Origin: JANNWF01 sp041675805
GTDB lineage: Bacteria; Pseudomonadota; Gammaproteobacteria; Xanthomonadales; Xanthomonadaceae
Direction: 5' to 3'
NCBI GenBank assembly: GCA_041675805.1
Contig: JBAYTD010000003.1
Coordinates: 1-54,406, forward strand
Length of the DNA: 54,406 bases
The translations under genes and the position numbers were made by a program. Position 1 is the first letter of the stretch. Each line of letters opens with the position of its first letter. This document shows, in pieces, positions 25,883 to 36,000 of the stretch. Under the pieces are notes generated by a model, which saw only the letters and a list, made by a program, of their open reading frames with translations, had not been told where the DNA came from and made no database searches.

Positions 25883-26599
25883 TCATTGATTTTGCGTGAG
25901 CAGTGCGCGTTCGATATCCGCGCGCAGGGCCCAGGCGGCGGCCACCGGGTCGGCCGCCTGACGGATCGGCCGACCGACCACGAGGTGATCGGCACCGGCG
26001 GCGATGGCCTCGGCGGCGCTCAGGGTGCGCTTCTGGTCGTCGCGACCGGCCTCATCGGCGGCGCGGATGCCGGGACAGACGATGAGGAAATCGGCGTCCG
26101 TCGCGGCACGGATCGCGGCGGCTTCTCGACCGGAGGCGATCACGCCGTCGCAACCCGCCGCGTGCGCGGCGCGGGCGCGGGCGATGGCGACGTCCTGCGG
26201 ATTGCCGGCGACGCCCTGGTCGCGCAGATCGGACTCGTCCATCGAAGTCAGCACGGTTACTGCCAGCAGGCGCAGGTCGCCCTTCTCGGCGGCGGCGGCG
26301 CGCAGCATGGCGGAATAGCTGTGCACGGTGCAAAAGCGCACCGGCCACTGCGCCAACCGGCGCACGGCGGCGGCCACGGTGGCCGGCACGTCATGGAACT
26401 TCAGATCGACGAAGATCGACTTGCTGCGTTCGGCGAGCGCATCCAGCACGCGGAAATAATCGCCCGAGGCCAGCAGTTCCATGCCGATCTTGTAGAAGTG
26501 GACGGCGTCGCCGAGGCGGTCGACCCAGGCGATGGCCTCGCTGCCGGCGTCGACATCCAGGGCGAAGATCAGCCGTTGCTCGGCGGCGATGGCGGGCAT
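25883..26599 (-). CDS. pyrF: Orotidine-5'-phosphate decarboxylase
   Basis: A 238-residue TIM-barrel enzyme. The start is the ATG at 26599, 1 bp after the acid phosphatase stop; the longer frame upstream runs antiparallel to no known domain. The catalytic segment FVDLKFHDVPATV matches the family DxKxxDI-type signature, and the phosphate-binding end reads VVGRPIRQA. It decarboxylates OMP to UMP, the last step of pyrimidine synthesis. Near-zero spacing puts it in an operon with the upstream phosphatase gene. Confidence 0.96.
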   Translation of the reverse strand: MPAIAAEQRLIFALDVDAGSEAIAWVDRLGDAVHFYKIGMELLASGDYFRVLDALAERSKSIFVDLKFHDVPATVAAAVRRLAQWPVRFCTVHSYSAMLRAAAAEKGDLRLLAVTVLTSMDESDLRDQGVAGNPQDVAIARARAAHAAGCDGVIASGREAAAIRAATDADFLIVCPGIRAADEAGRDDQKRTLSAAEAIAAGADHLVVGRPIRQAADPVAAAWALRADIERALLTQNQ

Positions 26600-26600
26600 C

Positions 26601-27497
26601 TCAGTCGGTGCGCAGGGTGGATCGGGCGCAGGCGCGGGCGTCGCGCTGGCGCAGTTCGAGGTCGCAGGCGCGCTGGATGGCGCTCTCCCAACTGCCATAG
26701 GCGGGATTGGGCAGCATGAACCAGCGCTTGCCCCACCATTGTGCGTAGGGCGCGGCGCGGCGGGCGCGGGTGTCGGCGTCGGCGGATACGCCGTCGATGA
26801 AGTCGCCGAGGTTGTCGCCCAGCATCAGCAGCACGCGGTAGCGCTCGCCGACCCACTTGCGGCGCTCGCCCTTCTCTCTGGCCGGTGCGCGCGGGTCACC
26901 CAGCAGCAGCAGGTTGTCGAGGTTCTCGGACACCGGGAAGCCCAGCGTGCGCAGGTTGTCGGCGGTGGCGTCGCGTTCCTTCTCGTGGCCGCGATTGGTG
27001 ACGTAGAACACGGTGACGCCGCGCTCGGCGGCGTGACGGGCGAACTCCAGCGCGCCGGGCAGGGCGCGGGCGCGGCGCTCGTTGGTCCAGGCTTCCCAGC
27101 GTTGCAGTTCGAACGGCTGGTTGTCGCGGATGGCGCGGGCCTGGAATGGGCTGTTGTCGATCAGCGTCTCGTCGGCGTCGACGATGATCGCCGGCGGCAG
27201 ATCCTCGAAGCCGCTGCCGAGCCGGCGGTCCTCGATCGGCAGGGCGTCCCAGTCCGGATCGGCCAGGGCGGCGTCGAGTTGTTGCTCGGCCTGGGCGAAC
27301 ACGCCGCGCAGGGTGGCGACGTATTCCGCCGAGTGCTGCATCCACAGCGTGGCGTTGAGGTTGTCGTGCGCGGCGACCACGGCGCTGGCCGTCGGTGCCG
27401 GGTCGGCGGGCGGGCGGCCGTCGGTGGTGGCGCAGGCGCCGAGCGCGGCGGCCAGGCTCAGGCAGGAAAGGGTCCGCAGCAACAGGCCGTCACGCAT
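26601..27497 (-). CDS. Class C acid phosphatase / 5'-nucleotidase, lipoprotein e(P4) family
   Basis: A 298-residue protein from the ATG at 27497 (GGAG site 8 bp upstream). The signal peptide ends at a lipobox-like LGAC (Cys 22), predicting an outer-membrane lipoprotein. The HAD-type catalytic motif reads IIVDADETLIDNS, with DNLGDFIDG as the C-terminal aspartate motif and VFYVTNR in the middle, as in the Haemophilus e(P4) family. Characterised relatives remove phosphate from nucleotides and NMN outside the cytoplasm. It lies 1 bp before pyrF, which suggests a shared role in nucleotide salvage and synthesis. Confidence 0.92.
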   Translation of the reverse strand: MRDGLLLRTLSCLSLAAALGACATTDGRPPADPAPTASAVVAAHDNLNATLWMQHSAEYVATLRGVFAQAEQQLDAALADPDWDALPIEDRRLGSGFEDLPPAIIVDADETLIDNSPFQARAIRDNQPFELQRWEAWTNERRARALPGALEFARHAAERGVTVFYVTNRGHEKERDATADNLRTLGFPVSENLDNLLLLGDPRAPAREKGERRKWVGERYRVLLMLGDNLGDFIDGVSADADTRARRAAPYAQWWGKRWFMLPNPAYGSWESAIQRACDLELRQRDARACARSTLRTD

Positions 27498-27601
27498 CGC
27501 TGATCTCCACAGGGCAGGGCGGGCGCAGTGTACACCGCTGCCTATTCCCGGCCGGTGACAGCGGCTACCATGTCCGGGTCCGTCCATCCGAGGTTGCGCG
27601 C

Positions 27602-28294
27602 ATGCCTGGGAGCTACGTCAGCCGCCATTCGATCCGCCACGTCGGCTGGTTGCGCGCCGCCGTGCTCGGTGCCAACGATGGCATCGTTTCCACTGCCGCG
27701 CTGATCGTCGGTGTCGAGGCCAGCGGCGTCGGTGCGTCGATGAGCATCCTCGCCGGCATCGCCGGGTTGGCGTCCGGGGCGATGTCGATGGCCGCCGGCG
27801 AGTACGTCTCGGTGAAATCGCAGGCCGACATGGAGGCGGCGGCGCTGGAGGAAGAACGCATCGAACTGCGCGAAGCGCCGGCGCAGGAGTTGCAGGAGCT
27901 CACCGACATCTACGTCCGGCGCGGGCTGGAGATCGAACTCGCCCGGGAGGTGGCGCAGGCGCTGACCGCGCGCGGCGCGCTCGCCGCCCACGCCCGCGAT
28001 GAACTCGGCATCACGCCGACCTGGCGCGCACGGCCGCTGCAGGCCGCTGCCTCCTCCGCGCTGGCCTTCGCCAGCGGGGCCATGCTGCCGCTGTTCGCAG
28101 CCGTGCTGGCTTCGCCCGGCTGGCTTGACAAGTCGGTGATGATCGCCACCGTGCTGGGCCTGCTCGGCTCCGGCGCGCTGGCGGCGCGGATCGGTCGCGC
28201 ATCGCTGCCGCGCGGTGCCCTGCGCGTCGCCTTCTGGGGCGTGCTGGCGATGCTGGTCAGTTCTCTCGTCGGCGACTGGATGGGCGCGGATTGA
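27602..28294 (+). CDS. VIT1/CCC1-family iron/manganese transporter
   Basis: A 230-residue membrane protein starting at the ATG at 27602. It begins HSIRHVGWLRAAVLGANDGIVSTAALIVGV, diagnostic of the VIT1/CCC1 family, with five expected membrane segments. Between TM2 and TM3 lies a Glu-rich cytosolic segment (AAALEEERIELREAPAQEL), which binds metal in plant VIT1. Relatives move Fe2+ or Mn2+ out of the cytosol. It is a single gene, divergent from the acid phosphatase and convergent with azlD. Confidence 0.93.
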   Translation: MPGSYVSRHSIRHVGWLRAAVLGANDGIVSTAALIVGVEASGVGASMSILAGIAGLASGAMSMAAGEYVSVKSQADMEAAALEEERIELREAPAQELQELTDIYVRRGLEIELAREVAQALTARGALAAHARDELGITPTWRARPLQAAASSALAFASGAMLPLFAAVLASPGWLDKSVMIATVLGLLGSGALAARIGRASLPRGALRVAFWGVLAMLVSSLVGDWMGAD

Positions 28295-28306
28295 GCGCAG
28301 CGGCGG

Positions 28307-28621
28307 TCAGCCGAGACCCGCCCAGCGCAAGACCGCCGCGGCGGCCGCACCGATCAGCACCACCAGCAGGAACGGCGCGCGGCAAAGCAGGGCGATGATG
28401 GCCGCCAGCAATGCGCCGAGGCGCGCATCCAGCGCCAGCCGCTGGCCGTCGGCCAAGGTGTTGACCAGCACCAGCGAGGCCAGCAGGCCGATGGTGACGG
28501 TGGTCGCGATGCGCCGGGTGCGCGGGCCGTCCAGCCAGCGCGCCGGCATCAGGAAGCCGGCCAGCTTGGTGGCGAAGGCCGCCGCGCAGGCCAGCAGCAG
28601 CCACGACCAGGTCGCGCTCAT
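28307..28621 (-). CDS. azlD: AzlD-family branched-chain amino acid export subunit
   Basis: A 104-residue protein with three or four hydrophobic segments (WSWLLLACAAAFATKLAGF), typical of AzlD/YgaH. The start overlaps the azlC stop by ATGA (28618-28621), so the pair is translationally coupled. AzlC and AzlD together export branched-chain amino acids or toxic analogues in characterised relatives. Confidence 0.9.
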   Translation of the reverse strand: MSATWSWLLLACAAAFATKLAGFLMPARWLDGPRTRRIATTVTIGLLASLVLVNTLADGQRLALDARLGALLAAIIALLCRAPFLLVVLIGAAAAAVLRWAGLG

Positions 28622-29304
28622 CGATCCGCACGCTCCGCTGCCGCCGGCACCCATGCGCCCCACAACGCCGCCACCGCCGCCGCCACCAGGATGGGCACGC
28701 CCGGCGGCAGCCACGGCAGGCTCAGCGCTGTGGCCAGCGCGCACAGCACCGCCAGCGCCACCGGCCCGGCACCCTTCAGGCGCGGCCACAGCAGACCGAT
28801 GAAGGCGGCCACTGCCGCGCCGTCCAGTCCCCATTGGCGCGGATCGCCGACCACGTCGCCCAACACCGCGCCCAGCGCAGTGAACAGGTTCCACAGAAAA
28901 AACACGCCCAGCCCGGCGACCCAGAACCCGCGCGCCTGTTCCGCCGGCGCGTCCTGTGCCAGCGCCGTCGCGGTGGATTCGTCGATGGTGATGTGCGCCG
29001 CCAGCAGCCGCCGCCAGCCGCGCGGCCGCAGCAGGCGATTCACCTGCACCGCGTAGACCGCATTGCGGATGCCGAGCAGGCTGGCTGCGCCGAGCGCCGC
29101 CGCGCCGGTTCCGCCGCCGCCGATCACGCCGATACAGGCGAACTGCGAGCCGCCGGTGAACATCAGCAGGCTCAGCGCCATCGTCTGCCAGACATCCAGC
29201 CCCGACGCCACCGCCAGCGCGCCGAAGGAAATCCCGTACAGCCCGGTCGCCAGGGCGATCGACAGGCCCATGCGGGTGGCTGGTGTCAGAGTGGGACGGG
29301 ACAT
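28618..29304 (-). CDS. azlC: AzlC-family branched-chain amino acid exporter
   Basis: A 228-residue integral membrane protein with the family features GISFGALAVASGL, MFTGGSQFACIGVIGGGG and the TIDESTA motif. The start is uncertain: the ATG at 29304 gives the common family length, while an ATG pair at 29341-29346 would add 14 residues; neither has a strong ribosome binding site. It forms a two-gene operon with azlD. Confidence 0.9.
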   Translation of the reverse strand: MSRPTLTPATRMGLSIALATGLYGISFGALAVASGLDVWQTMALSLLMFTGGSQFACIGVIGGGGTGAAALGAASLLGIRNAVYAVQVNRLLRPRGWRRLLAAHITIDESTATALAQDAPAEQARGFWVAGLGVFFLWNLFTALGAVLGDVVGDPRQWGLDGAAVAAFIGLLWPRLKGAGPVALAVLCALATALSLPWLPPGVPILVAAAVAALWGAWVPAAAERADR

Positions 29305-29417
29305 CGGAAGGTGGCGGCGGGGCTCGGAAAGCGGGGCGGGCATCATGCCAGCAAACCGCCAGCCGCTTGTTGGCGGTTGATCGCTGTTGCCATTCAGGCT
29401 AATCCGGCAAAAAAGGG

Positions 29418-29442
29418 TATATTGGCCTCCCGACCAAGGAGA
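29418..29442 (+). promoter_or_regulatory. -10 box and ribosome binding site of the antitoxin-toxin operon
   Basis: TATATT (29418-29423), in a locally AT-rich stretch with six consecutive A (29409-29414), is a good -10 box; the -35 is poor, fitting a regulated or autorepressed promoter. AAGGAGA (29436-29442) lies 8 bp before the antitoxin ATG and is one of the strongest ribosome binding sites in the window. Confidence 0.6.
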
Positions 29443-29450
29443 GCCCCGCC

Positions 29451-29792
29451 ATGTCCGAGTCCCGCCCCAATCATTACGGCCCGCTCGACGACCTCCCGCG
29501 CACCCCGGCGTCGGATGTGAAGAAGCTCGGCTGGCGCGGCGTGATGGAAACCGTGCAGCACGAAGGCGGCGTGGTCATCACCAATCACGGCCGGCCCGAA
29601 GCGGTGATCGTCCCGGTGGCCGAATACGAACGCCTGCAGCGCGGCAGCGACGCGGCGATGGAAGGCCTGCGGCGCGAATATGACGCGCGGCTGGCCTGGC
29701 TCAATGGGCCGACTGCACACGATGTACTGAACGACATGTTCGCTGCGCCGACCGATCTGGACGGCAAGATCTTCACCGGACGCGAGTTCTGA
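29451..29792 (+). CDS. Phd/YefM-like antitoxin
   Basis: A 113-residue protein. Residues 22-65 carry the Phd/YefM core: SDVKKLGWRGVMETVQHEG, then VVITNHGRPEAVIVPVAEYERL. This fold binds operator DNA as a dimer. The remaining ~48 residues (AMEGLRREYDARLAW, then FAAPTDLDGKIF) would be the toxin-neutralising tail. It ends 3 bp before the GTG of the zeta-like gene, so the two are one operon with the antitoxin first. Its strong ribosome binding site fits the need for excess antitoxin. It probably represses its own promoter. Confidence 0.85.
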   Translation: MSESRPNHYGPLDDLPRTPASDVKKLGWRGVMETVQHEGGVVITNHGRPEAVIVPVAEYERLQRGSDAAMEGLRREYDARLAWLNGPTAHDVLNDMFAAPTDLDGKIFTGREF

Positions 29793-29795
29793 GCG

Positions 29796-30425
29796 GTGCC
29801 CCGGCCCCGGATTCTTGTTTTGGCGGGCGTCAACGGAGCGGGAAAAAGTTCCGTGGGTGGCGACTATCTACGGCGCAGAGGCTTCGCCTGGTTCAATCCG
29901 GACGATTACGCCCGTGACTTGATGACCGCCACGGCCTGCACCCAATTAGATGCCAATGCCCAGGCTTGGCAGGAAGGCATGCGGCGACTGCAACTGGCCA
30001 TCGACAACGGTCGCAACCATGCCTTTGAAACCACGCTGGGCGGCAACTCCATTCCGGCCCGGCTGCTTGACGCTGCCGCCAGCCACGACCAGTTGATGTG
30101 GTACTGCGGATTGGACTCGCCGGAGCGGCACCTGGCGCGTGTGCGAGCGCGCGTGGCCCGCGGCGGCCACGACATCCCGGAGCAGAAAATCCGCGAGCGC
30201 TACACCTCCTCGCTGATGAACTTGATCAGCCTGATGCCGCACCTGGTGGAACTGATGGTCTACGACAACAGCGTGGATGCGCTCATCGGCCAACCCATGC
30301 CCAACCCCCGCCTGCTGCTGCAAATGGAAAACGGACAGATCACCTCGCGCACCGACGCCGACACGCTGCGCAGCATCCCGGACTGGGCTAAGCCCGTGAT
30401 GGAAACCGCGCTGCGGATGCAGTGA
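29796..30425 (+). CDS. Zeta-toxin-like P-loop kinase
   Basis: A 209-residue protein with a GTG start. The Walker A motif GVNGAGKS (G11-S18) is followed by FNPDDYARDL, matching the zeta 'NxDxxR'-type substrate region. ETTLGGNSI then resembles the conserved 'E-T-T/S' strand, and LARVRARVARGGHDIPE with the paired arginines is the family's lid region. Zeta toxins phosphorylate UDP-N-acetylglucosamine and block cell wall synthesis; related proteins act on other small molecules. The gene follows a Phd-like antitoxin instead of an epsilon/PezA-type one. By eye its G+C is lower than that of its neighbours. Confidence 0.82.
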   Translation: MPRPRILVLAGVNGAGKSSVGGDYLRRRGFAWFNPDDYARDLMTATACTQLDANAQAWQEGMRRLQLAIDNGRNHAFETTLGGNSIPARLLDAAASHDQLMWYCGLDSPERHLARVRARVARGGHDIPEQKIRERYTSSLMNLISLMPHLVELMVYDNSVDALIGQPMPNPRLLLQMENGQITSRTDADTLRSIPDWAKPVMETALRMQ

Positions 30426-30463
30426 GCGCGCAGTCGGCCTCAACAGAACGGTAGGCCAAACGA

Positions 30464-30490
30464 ACGACCCCGCCGAAGCGGGGTCGTGTT
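30464..30490. terminator. Bidirectional terminator between the toxin gene and aceA
   Basis: ACGACCCCGC (30464-30473) and GCGGGGTCGT (30478-30487) form a perfect 10-bp stem with a CGAA tetraloop. On the plus strand GTTGTTGT follows, and on the minus strand TCGTTTGG. It would serve both convergent genes. Confidence 0.85.
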
Positions 30491-30515
30491 GTTGTGGTGG
30501 TCCGGGTGTTCGAGG

Positions 30516-31856
30516 TCAGGCCACCGCCTGCTTGCGGTCGTCGTAGAACTGTTCTTCCTCGGTCGAGCCGGTCAGCGCGGTGACGCTGGATGCGCCGCCC
30601 TGGATCACGGTGGTGACATCATCGAAGTAGCCGGCGCCGACTTCCTGCTGGTGGCTGACGAAGGTGTAGCCCTTCTCGCGGGCGGCGAATTCGCGTTCCT
30701 GCACCTGCTCGACGTAGTGGCGCATGCCCTCGCCGCGGGCGTAGTCGTGGGCAAACTGGAAGGTGTTGAACCAGTTGATGTGGATGCCGGCCAGGGTGAT
30801 GAACTGGTACTTGTAGCCGAGCGCGGACAACTCGTCCTGGAAGCGGGCGATGGTCCTGTCGTCGAGGTTCTTCTTCCAGTTGAAGCTCGGTGAGCAGTTG
30901 TAGGAGAGTAGCTTGCCGGGATGTTTGGCCAGCACGGCCTGGGCAAATTCGCGGGCGAAGCCGAGGTCGGGCGTGCCGGTTTCGCACCAGACCAGATCGG
31001 CGTAGGGGGCATAGGCGACGCCGCGCGAGATCGACTGTTCCAGGCCGTTTTTCACCCGGTAGAAACCTTCGGAGGTGCGCTCGCCGGTCAGGAAGGGCTG
31101 ATCGTTGGCGTCATGGTCGGAGGTGATGAGGTTGGCGGCCTCGGCATCGGTGCGTGCCAATACGATGGTCGGCACGCCGAGCACGTCGGCGGCGAGGCGC
31201 GCGGCGACCAGCTTCTGCACCGCTTCGCCGGTCGGCACCAGCACCTTGCCGCCCATGTGGCCGCACTTCTTCACCGCGGCGAGCTGGTCCTCGAAATGCA
31301 CGCCGGCGGCACCAGCGACGATCATGTTCTTCATCAGTTCGTAGGCGTTGAGCACGCCGCCGAAACCGGCCTCGGCATCGGCGACGATGGGCAGGAAGAA
31401 GTCGATGGCATCGTCCTGCTTCAGCTTGCCGTCGATGAGGTTCTTCCACTGGATTTCATCGGCGCGCTGGAAGGTGTTGTTGATCCGGCGGACCATCGTC
31501 GGCACCGAGTCATACGCATACAGCGACTGGTCCGGGTACATGGTTTCGCTGCTGTTGCCGTCGGCGGCGACCTGCCAGCCGGACAGGTATACCGCTTCCA
31601 GGCCGGCCTTGGCCTGCTGCATCGCCTGGCCGGCGGAAATCGCGCCGAAGGCGTTGACGTAGCCCTTCTTCGCCTCGCCGTTGACCAGCTTCCAGAGCTT
31701 TTCCGCGCCGCGCTTGGCGAGCGTGTGCTCGGGCTGCACGCTGCCGCGCAGACGGACCACGTCGGCGGCGGAGTACGGGCGCTTGACCAGCTTCCAGCGC
31801 GGGTTGCTGTTCCAGTCGTTTTGCAGGGCGTCGATCTGTTGCTGGTAGGTGGTCAT
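30516..31856 (-). CDS. aceA: Isocitrate lyase
   Basis: A 446-residue protein, close to the E. coli length of 434. The start is the ATG at 31856 behind a GAGG site. The active-site signature KKCGH (residues 196-200, C198) is present, with GLEAVYLSGWQVAAD and NCSPSFNWKK segments characteristic of the enzyme. It cleaves isocitrate into glyoxylate and succinate for growth on acetate or fatty acids. It follows aceB in the same direction with a 49-bp gap that contains a short 7-bp repeat array, so an aceBA operon is likely. Confidence 0.98.
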   Translation of the reverse strand: MTTYQQQIDALQNDWNSNPRWKLVKRPYSAADVVRLRGSVQPEHTLAKRGAEKLWKLVNGEAKKGYVNAFGAISAGQAMQQAKAGLEAVYLSGWQVAADGNSSETMYPDQSLYAYDSVPTMVRRINNTFQRADEIQWKNLIDGKLKQDDAIDFFLPIVADAEAGFGGVLNAYELMKNMIVAGAAGVHFEDQLAAVKKCGHMGGKVLVPTGEAVQKLVAARLAADVLGVPTIVLARTDAEAANLITSDHDANDQPFLTGERTSEGFYRVKNGLEQSISRGVAYAPYADLVWCETGTPDLGFAREFAQAVLAKHPGKLLSYNCSPSFNWKKNLDDRTIARFQDELSALGYKYQFITLAGIHINWFNTFQFAHDYARGEGMRHYVEQVQEREFAAREKGYTFVSHQQEVGAGYFDDVTTVIQGGASSVTALTGSTEEEQFYDDRKQAVA

Positions 31857-31870
31857 CGGTGGTTCCTCGG

Positions 31871-31891
31871 GATTGGTGATTGGTGATTCGG
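31871..31891. repeat. 7-bp repeat array, three units (GATTGGT, GATTGGT, GATTCGG)
   Basis: Three 7-bp units in tandem occupy the aceB-aceA gap. They belong to the same family of heptamers (GATTNNN) found at 33645, 33790 and 39969. The array sits about 15 bp before the aceA start and so could affect its translation. Confidence 0.7.
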
Positions 31892-31905
31892 GTTGGGCGC
31901 TGTGA

Positions 31906-33519
<1,614 letters not shown>

Positions 33520-33644
33520 GCTCGTTCTCCGTTGCACTGCACCATGGGGCATGACCTTATGCACGCAGACCGTCGTTTGGAAAGCAAATGTTTCAATGCT
33601 GGTGATAAGATTTTTTAATACAATCGGAAATTCATAGAGTTGCC

Positions 33645-33672
33645 GGGAATCGGGAATCGGGAATCGGGAATC
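33645..33672. repeat. Four perfect tandem copies of GGGAATC
   Basis: Units at 33645, 33652, 33659 and 33666 are identical. They lie in the aceB-lysR divergent region and are the reverse complement of the array at 33790-33817. The DNA between the two arrays (33673-33789, 117 bp) shows no gene. Confidence 0.9.
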
Positions 33673-33789
33673 GTCAGCAGCAGGCCAGACCCAGCGCTAC
33701 GCTGTGGATGCGCCCGCTCTCACACCCGACACCATCACCCACCAGCCCGCCTCAACCGGGGCTCCTCCGCACCCCCTGCGCTCTTCACC

Positions 33790-33826
33790 AATTCCCAATT
33801 CCCCATTCCCGATTCCCGGCTCTTCA
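33790..33826. repeat. Inverted 7-bp array (AATTCCC x2, CATTCCC, GATTCCC) plus shared GGCTCTTCA tail
   Basis: Four heptamer units end in the tail GGCTCTTCA, which abuts the ATG of the LysR gene at 33827. The last 16 bases (GATTCCCGGCTCTTCA) recur exactly at 39997-40012. Because the tail sits where a ribosome binding site belongs, the LysR gene has no recognisable one. Confidence 0.88.
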
Positions 33827-34771
33827 ATGACTCACTACTACAAAGGCAACAAACTCAAGCAATTGCGGGCGTTCTGTCATGTTGCCCGGTTGGGTTCGGT
33901 GACGCGGGCGGCGGAGGCGCTGTTCCTCAGCCAGCCGGCGGTGAGCCTGCAACTGGGGGCGTTGGAGTCGGAGATCGGCCTGGCGCTGTTCGAGCGCCTC
34001 GGTCGGCGGCTGGCGCTGACCCGCGAGGGCGAGGTGCTGTACGAGATCGCGCGTCCGCTGATCGACGGCATCGACGACATCGAGGGCGAGTTCCAGCGTC
34101 GCCTCAAGGGTCTGGATGTCGGCGAGGTCAACATTGCCGCCGGCAGCTCCACCATCCTCTACCTGCTGCCGCCGCTGGTGCAGGCGTTCCGCGAGCGCTA
34201 TCCGGAGATCCAGCTCAAGCTGCACAACGTGACCGGTGCCGACGGGCTGGCGCGCATCCGCTCCGACGAGGTCGACCTCGCCGTCGGCTCGATGCTGGAC
34301 GTGCCCAACGACATCGATTACGCCGCCACGCACAGTTTCGATCCGATGCTGATCACCCCGCTGGACCATCCGCTGGCGGCCAAGCAGGACCTGCGGCTGG
34401 AGGATCTGTCGCCGTACGGGCTGATCCTGCCGCCGCAGCGGCTGACCACCTATCGGCTGGTCGACCTGGTGTTCCAGCAGCGCCGCGTGCCGTACACGGT
34501 GGCGCTGGAGATCGGCGGCTGGGAGATCATCAAGCAGTACGTGGCGATGGGCCTGGGCATTTCCATCGTCACCGGCATCTGCCTCGCCGAGGCCGACCGC
34601 CAGCACCTCGCCATTCGCAACGTGCGCGAGTATTTCCCGCCGCGCAGCTACGGCCTGGTGATCCGCAAGGGCAAGTACCTGAGCCCGCATGCGCGTGCCT
34701 TCGTCGACCTGGTGCGGCCCAACCTGTTCACCCGCCGCGACTACTTCGACAGCGGTGCGTCGGAGCGTTGA
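33827..34771 (+). CDS. LysR-family transcriptional regulator (CysB-like)
   Basis: A 314-residue protein. The helix-turn-helix (residues 8-65) reads LKQLRAFCHVARLGSVTRAA then FLSQPAVSLQLGALE. The C-terminal part is a periplasmic-binding-protein-type effector domain (about residues 90-300). The start at 33827 immediately follows a 7-bp repeat array. Divergence from aceB suggests it regulates the glyoxylate shunt, though CysB-like members usually control sulfur metabolism and the effector is not evident. The intergenic region holds the promoters for both directions. Confidence 0.92.
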   Translation: MTHYYKGNKLKQLRAFCHVARLGSVTRAAEALFLSQPAVSLQLGALESEIGLALFERLGRRLALTREGEVLYEIARPLIDGIDDIEGEFQRRLKGLDVGEVNIAAGSSTILYLLPPLVQAFRERYPEIQLKLHNVTGADGLARIRSDEVDLAVGSMLDVPNDIDYAATHSFDPMLITPLDHPLAAKQDLRLEDLSPYGLILPPQRLTTYRLVDLVFQQRRVPYTVALEIGGWEIIKQYVAMGLGISIVTGICLAEADRQHLAIRNVREYFPPRSYGLVIRKGKYLSPHARAFVDLVRPNLFTRRDYFDSGASER

Positions 34772-34994
34772 TGCAGGACGTCGCCGCCGGCAGCGAATCG
34801 CTGCGCACCCTGAGCCAGCGCTTAATGCAGACGGGAACCGAACCCTGCCGGTGTGGTCACTGGCGGACCGGCCGAACGTGCGCGTCGGCGTCCTCAAGAC
34901 GGGCGTCCCGTGCATGGCGGCCGGACCAGACAAGCGACCCCGGGCGCAGGCAGCCACGGGGCAATGACGATCACCGACAATCCGGAAAGCCCGC

Positions 34995-35999
34995 ATGAGC
35001 CAGCCGATCCGCGCGCTGTTTGTGATGCTGGCCATCCTCGCCGCTCTGGGCGTGGTGGCCGCGCTGCTGTTCTCGCCGTTGCTGCGGGCGTTCTCTGCCG
35101 CGCCGGTCTTCAACGCGCTGATCCTCGCCGTGCTCGGCGTCGGCATCGCCGTCAACCTGCTCCAGGCGCTGCGCCTGCAACGCGAGGTGCGCTGGATCGA
35201 GGGCTTCCGCCGCAGCAATCCGGAGCGTCCGCCCAGCGTGAGGCCGGTGCTGCTGTCGCCGATGGCGCGGATGTTCGCCCGCGACGAGCGCGCGCCGAAG
35301 ACCCTGTCCACGGCGTCGATGCGCTCCTTGCTCGACAGCGTGTATCTGCGGCTGGAGGAACAGCGCGACCTCAGCCGCTACCTGACCGGGCTGCTGATTT
35401 TCCTCGGCCTGCTCGGCACCTTCTGGGGCCTGCTCACCACCATCGCCTCGGTGGCCGACATCATTGCCGGGATGTCCGGCGGCGGCGACACGGTGGCGAT
35501 GTTCGAGTCGCTGAAGGAGCACCTGCGCGAGCCGCTGGGCGGGATGGCGACCAGCTTCTCCTCGTCGCTGTTCGGCCTCGCCGGTTCGCTGGTGGTGGGC
35601 CTGCTCGACCTGTTCGCCGGGCGCGCCGGCAACCGCTTCTATGCCGAACTGGAGGACTGGCTGTCCGGCATGACGCGGCTGTCCTCCGGCGGCGCGGTGG
35701 GCGAGGGCGATGCCTCGGTGCCGTCCTACGTGCAGGCGCTGCTGGAGCAGACCGCCGATGGCCTGGAGCGCATGCAGCGCGCACTGGTGGAAAGCGAGCG
35801 CGAGCGGCGCGGCAATGCCGAGCAGATCGGCGAACTGAACGCCCAACTGGCCCGACTGGCGGAAACCCAGGGCGAACTGCGCGGCGTGCTGCGCCAACTG
35901 GCCCAGGGCGGCGGCATGAACGAGGAACTGCGGGCCGAGTTCCGCCTGCTCTCGCGCACCCTGTCGGCGGCGCTGGACGGCCAGCGCGGCGAACGCTGA
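34995..35999 (+). CDS. MotA/TolQ/ExbB-like ion-channel protein with coiled-coil tail
   Basis: A 334-residue protein. Two hydrophobic segments lie near residues 7-30 and 38-58, and two more at about 130-155 (LTGLLIFLGLLGTFWGLLTTI) and 185-210 (FSSSLFGLAGSLVVGLLDLF). The latter two carry the MotA/TolQ/ExbB signature (LGTFWGL, SLFGLAGS). Residues 245-330 are a charged coiled coil (LERMQRALVESERERRGNA). It is followed 1 bp later by a MotB/OmpA-like gene, so the two should form a proton- or sodium-driven stator-like complex in the inner membrane. No flagellar or Tol genes are near. Confidence 0.85.
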   Translation: MSQPIRALFVMLAILAALGVVAALLFSPLLRAFSAAPVFNALILAVLGVGIAVNLLQALRLQREVRWIEGFRRSNPERPPSVRPVLLSPMARMFARDERAPKTLSTASMRSLLDSVYLRLEEQRDLSRYLTGLLIFLGLLGTFWGLLTTIASVADIIAGMSGGGDTVAMFESLKEHLREPLGGMATSFSSSLFGLAGSLVVGLLDLFAGRAGNRFYAELEDWLSGMTRLSSGGAVGEGDASVPSYVQALLEQTADGLERMQRALVESERERRGNAEQIGELNAQLARLAETQGELRGVLRQLAQGGGMNEELRAEFRLLSRTLSAALDGQRGER

Positions 36000-36000
36000 G

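Noticed and set aside
33645..33817. CRISPR-like array
   Set aside because: The units are only 7 bp in direct tandem with no spacers, and no cas gene is near.
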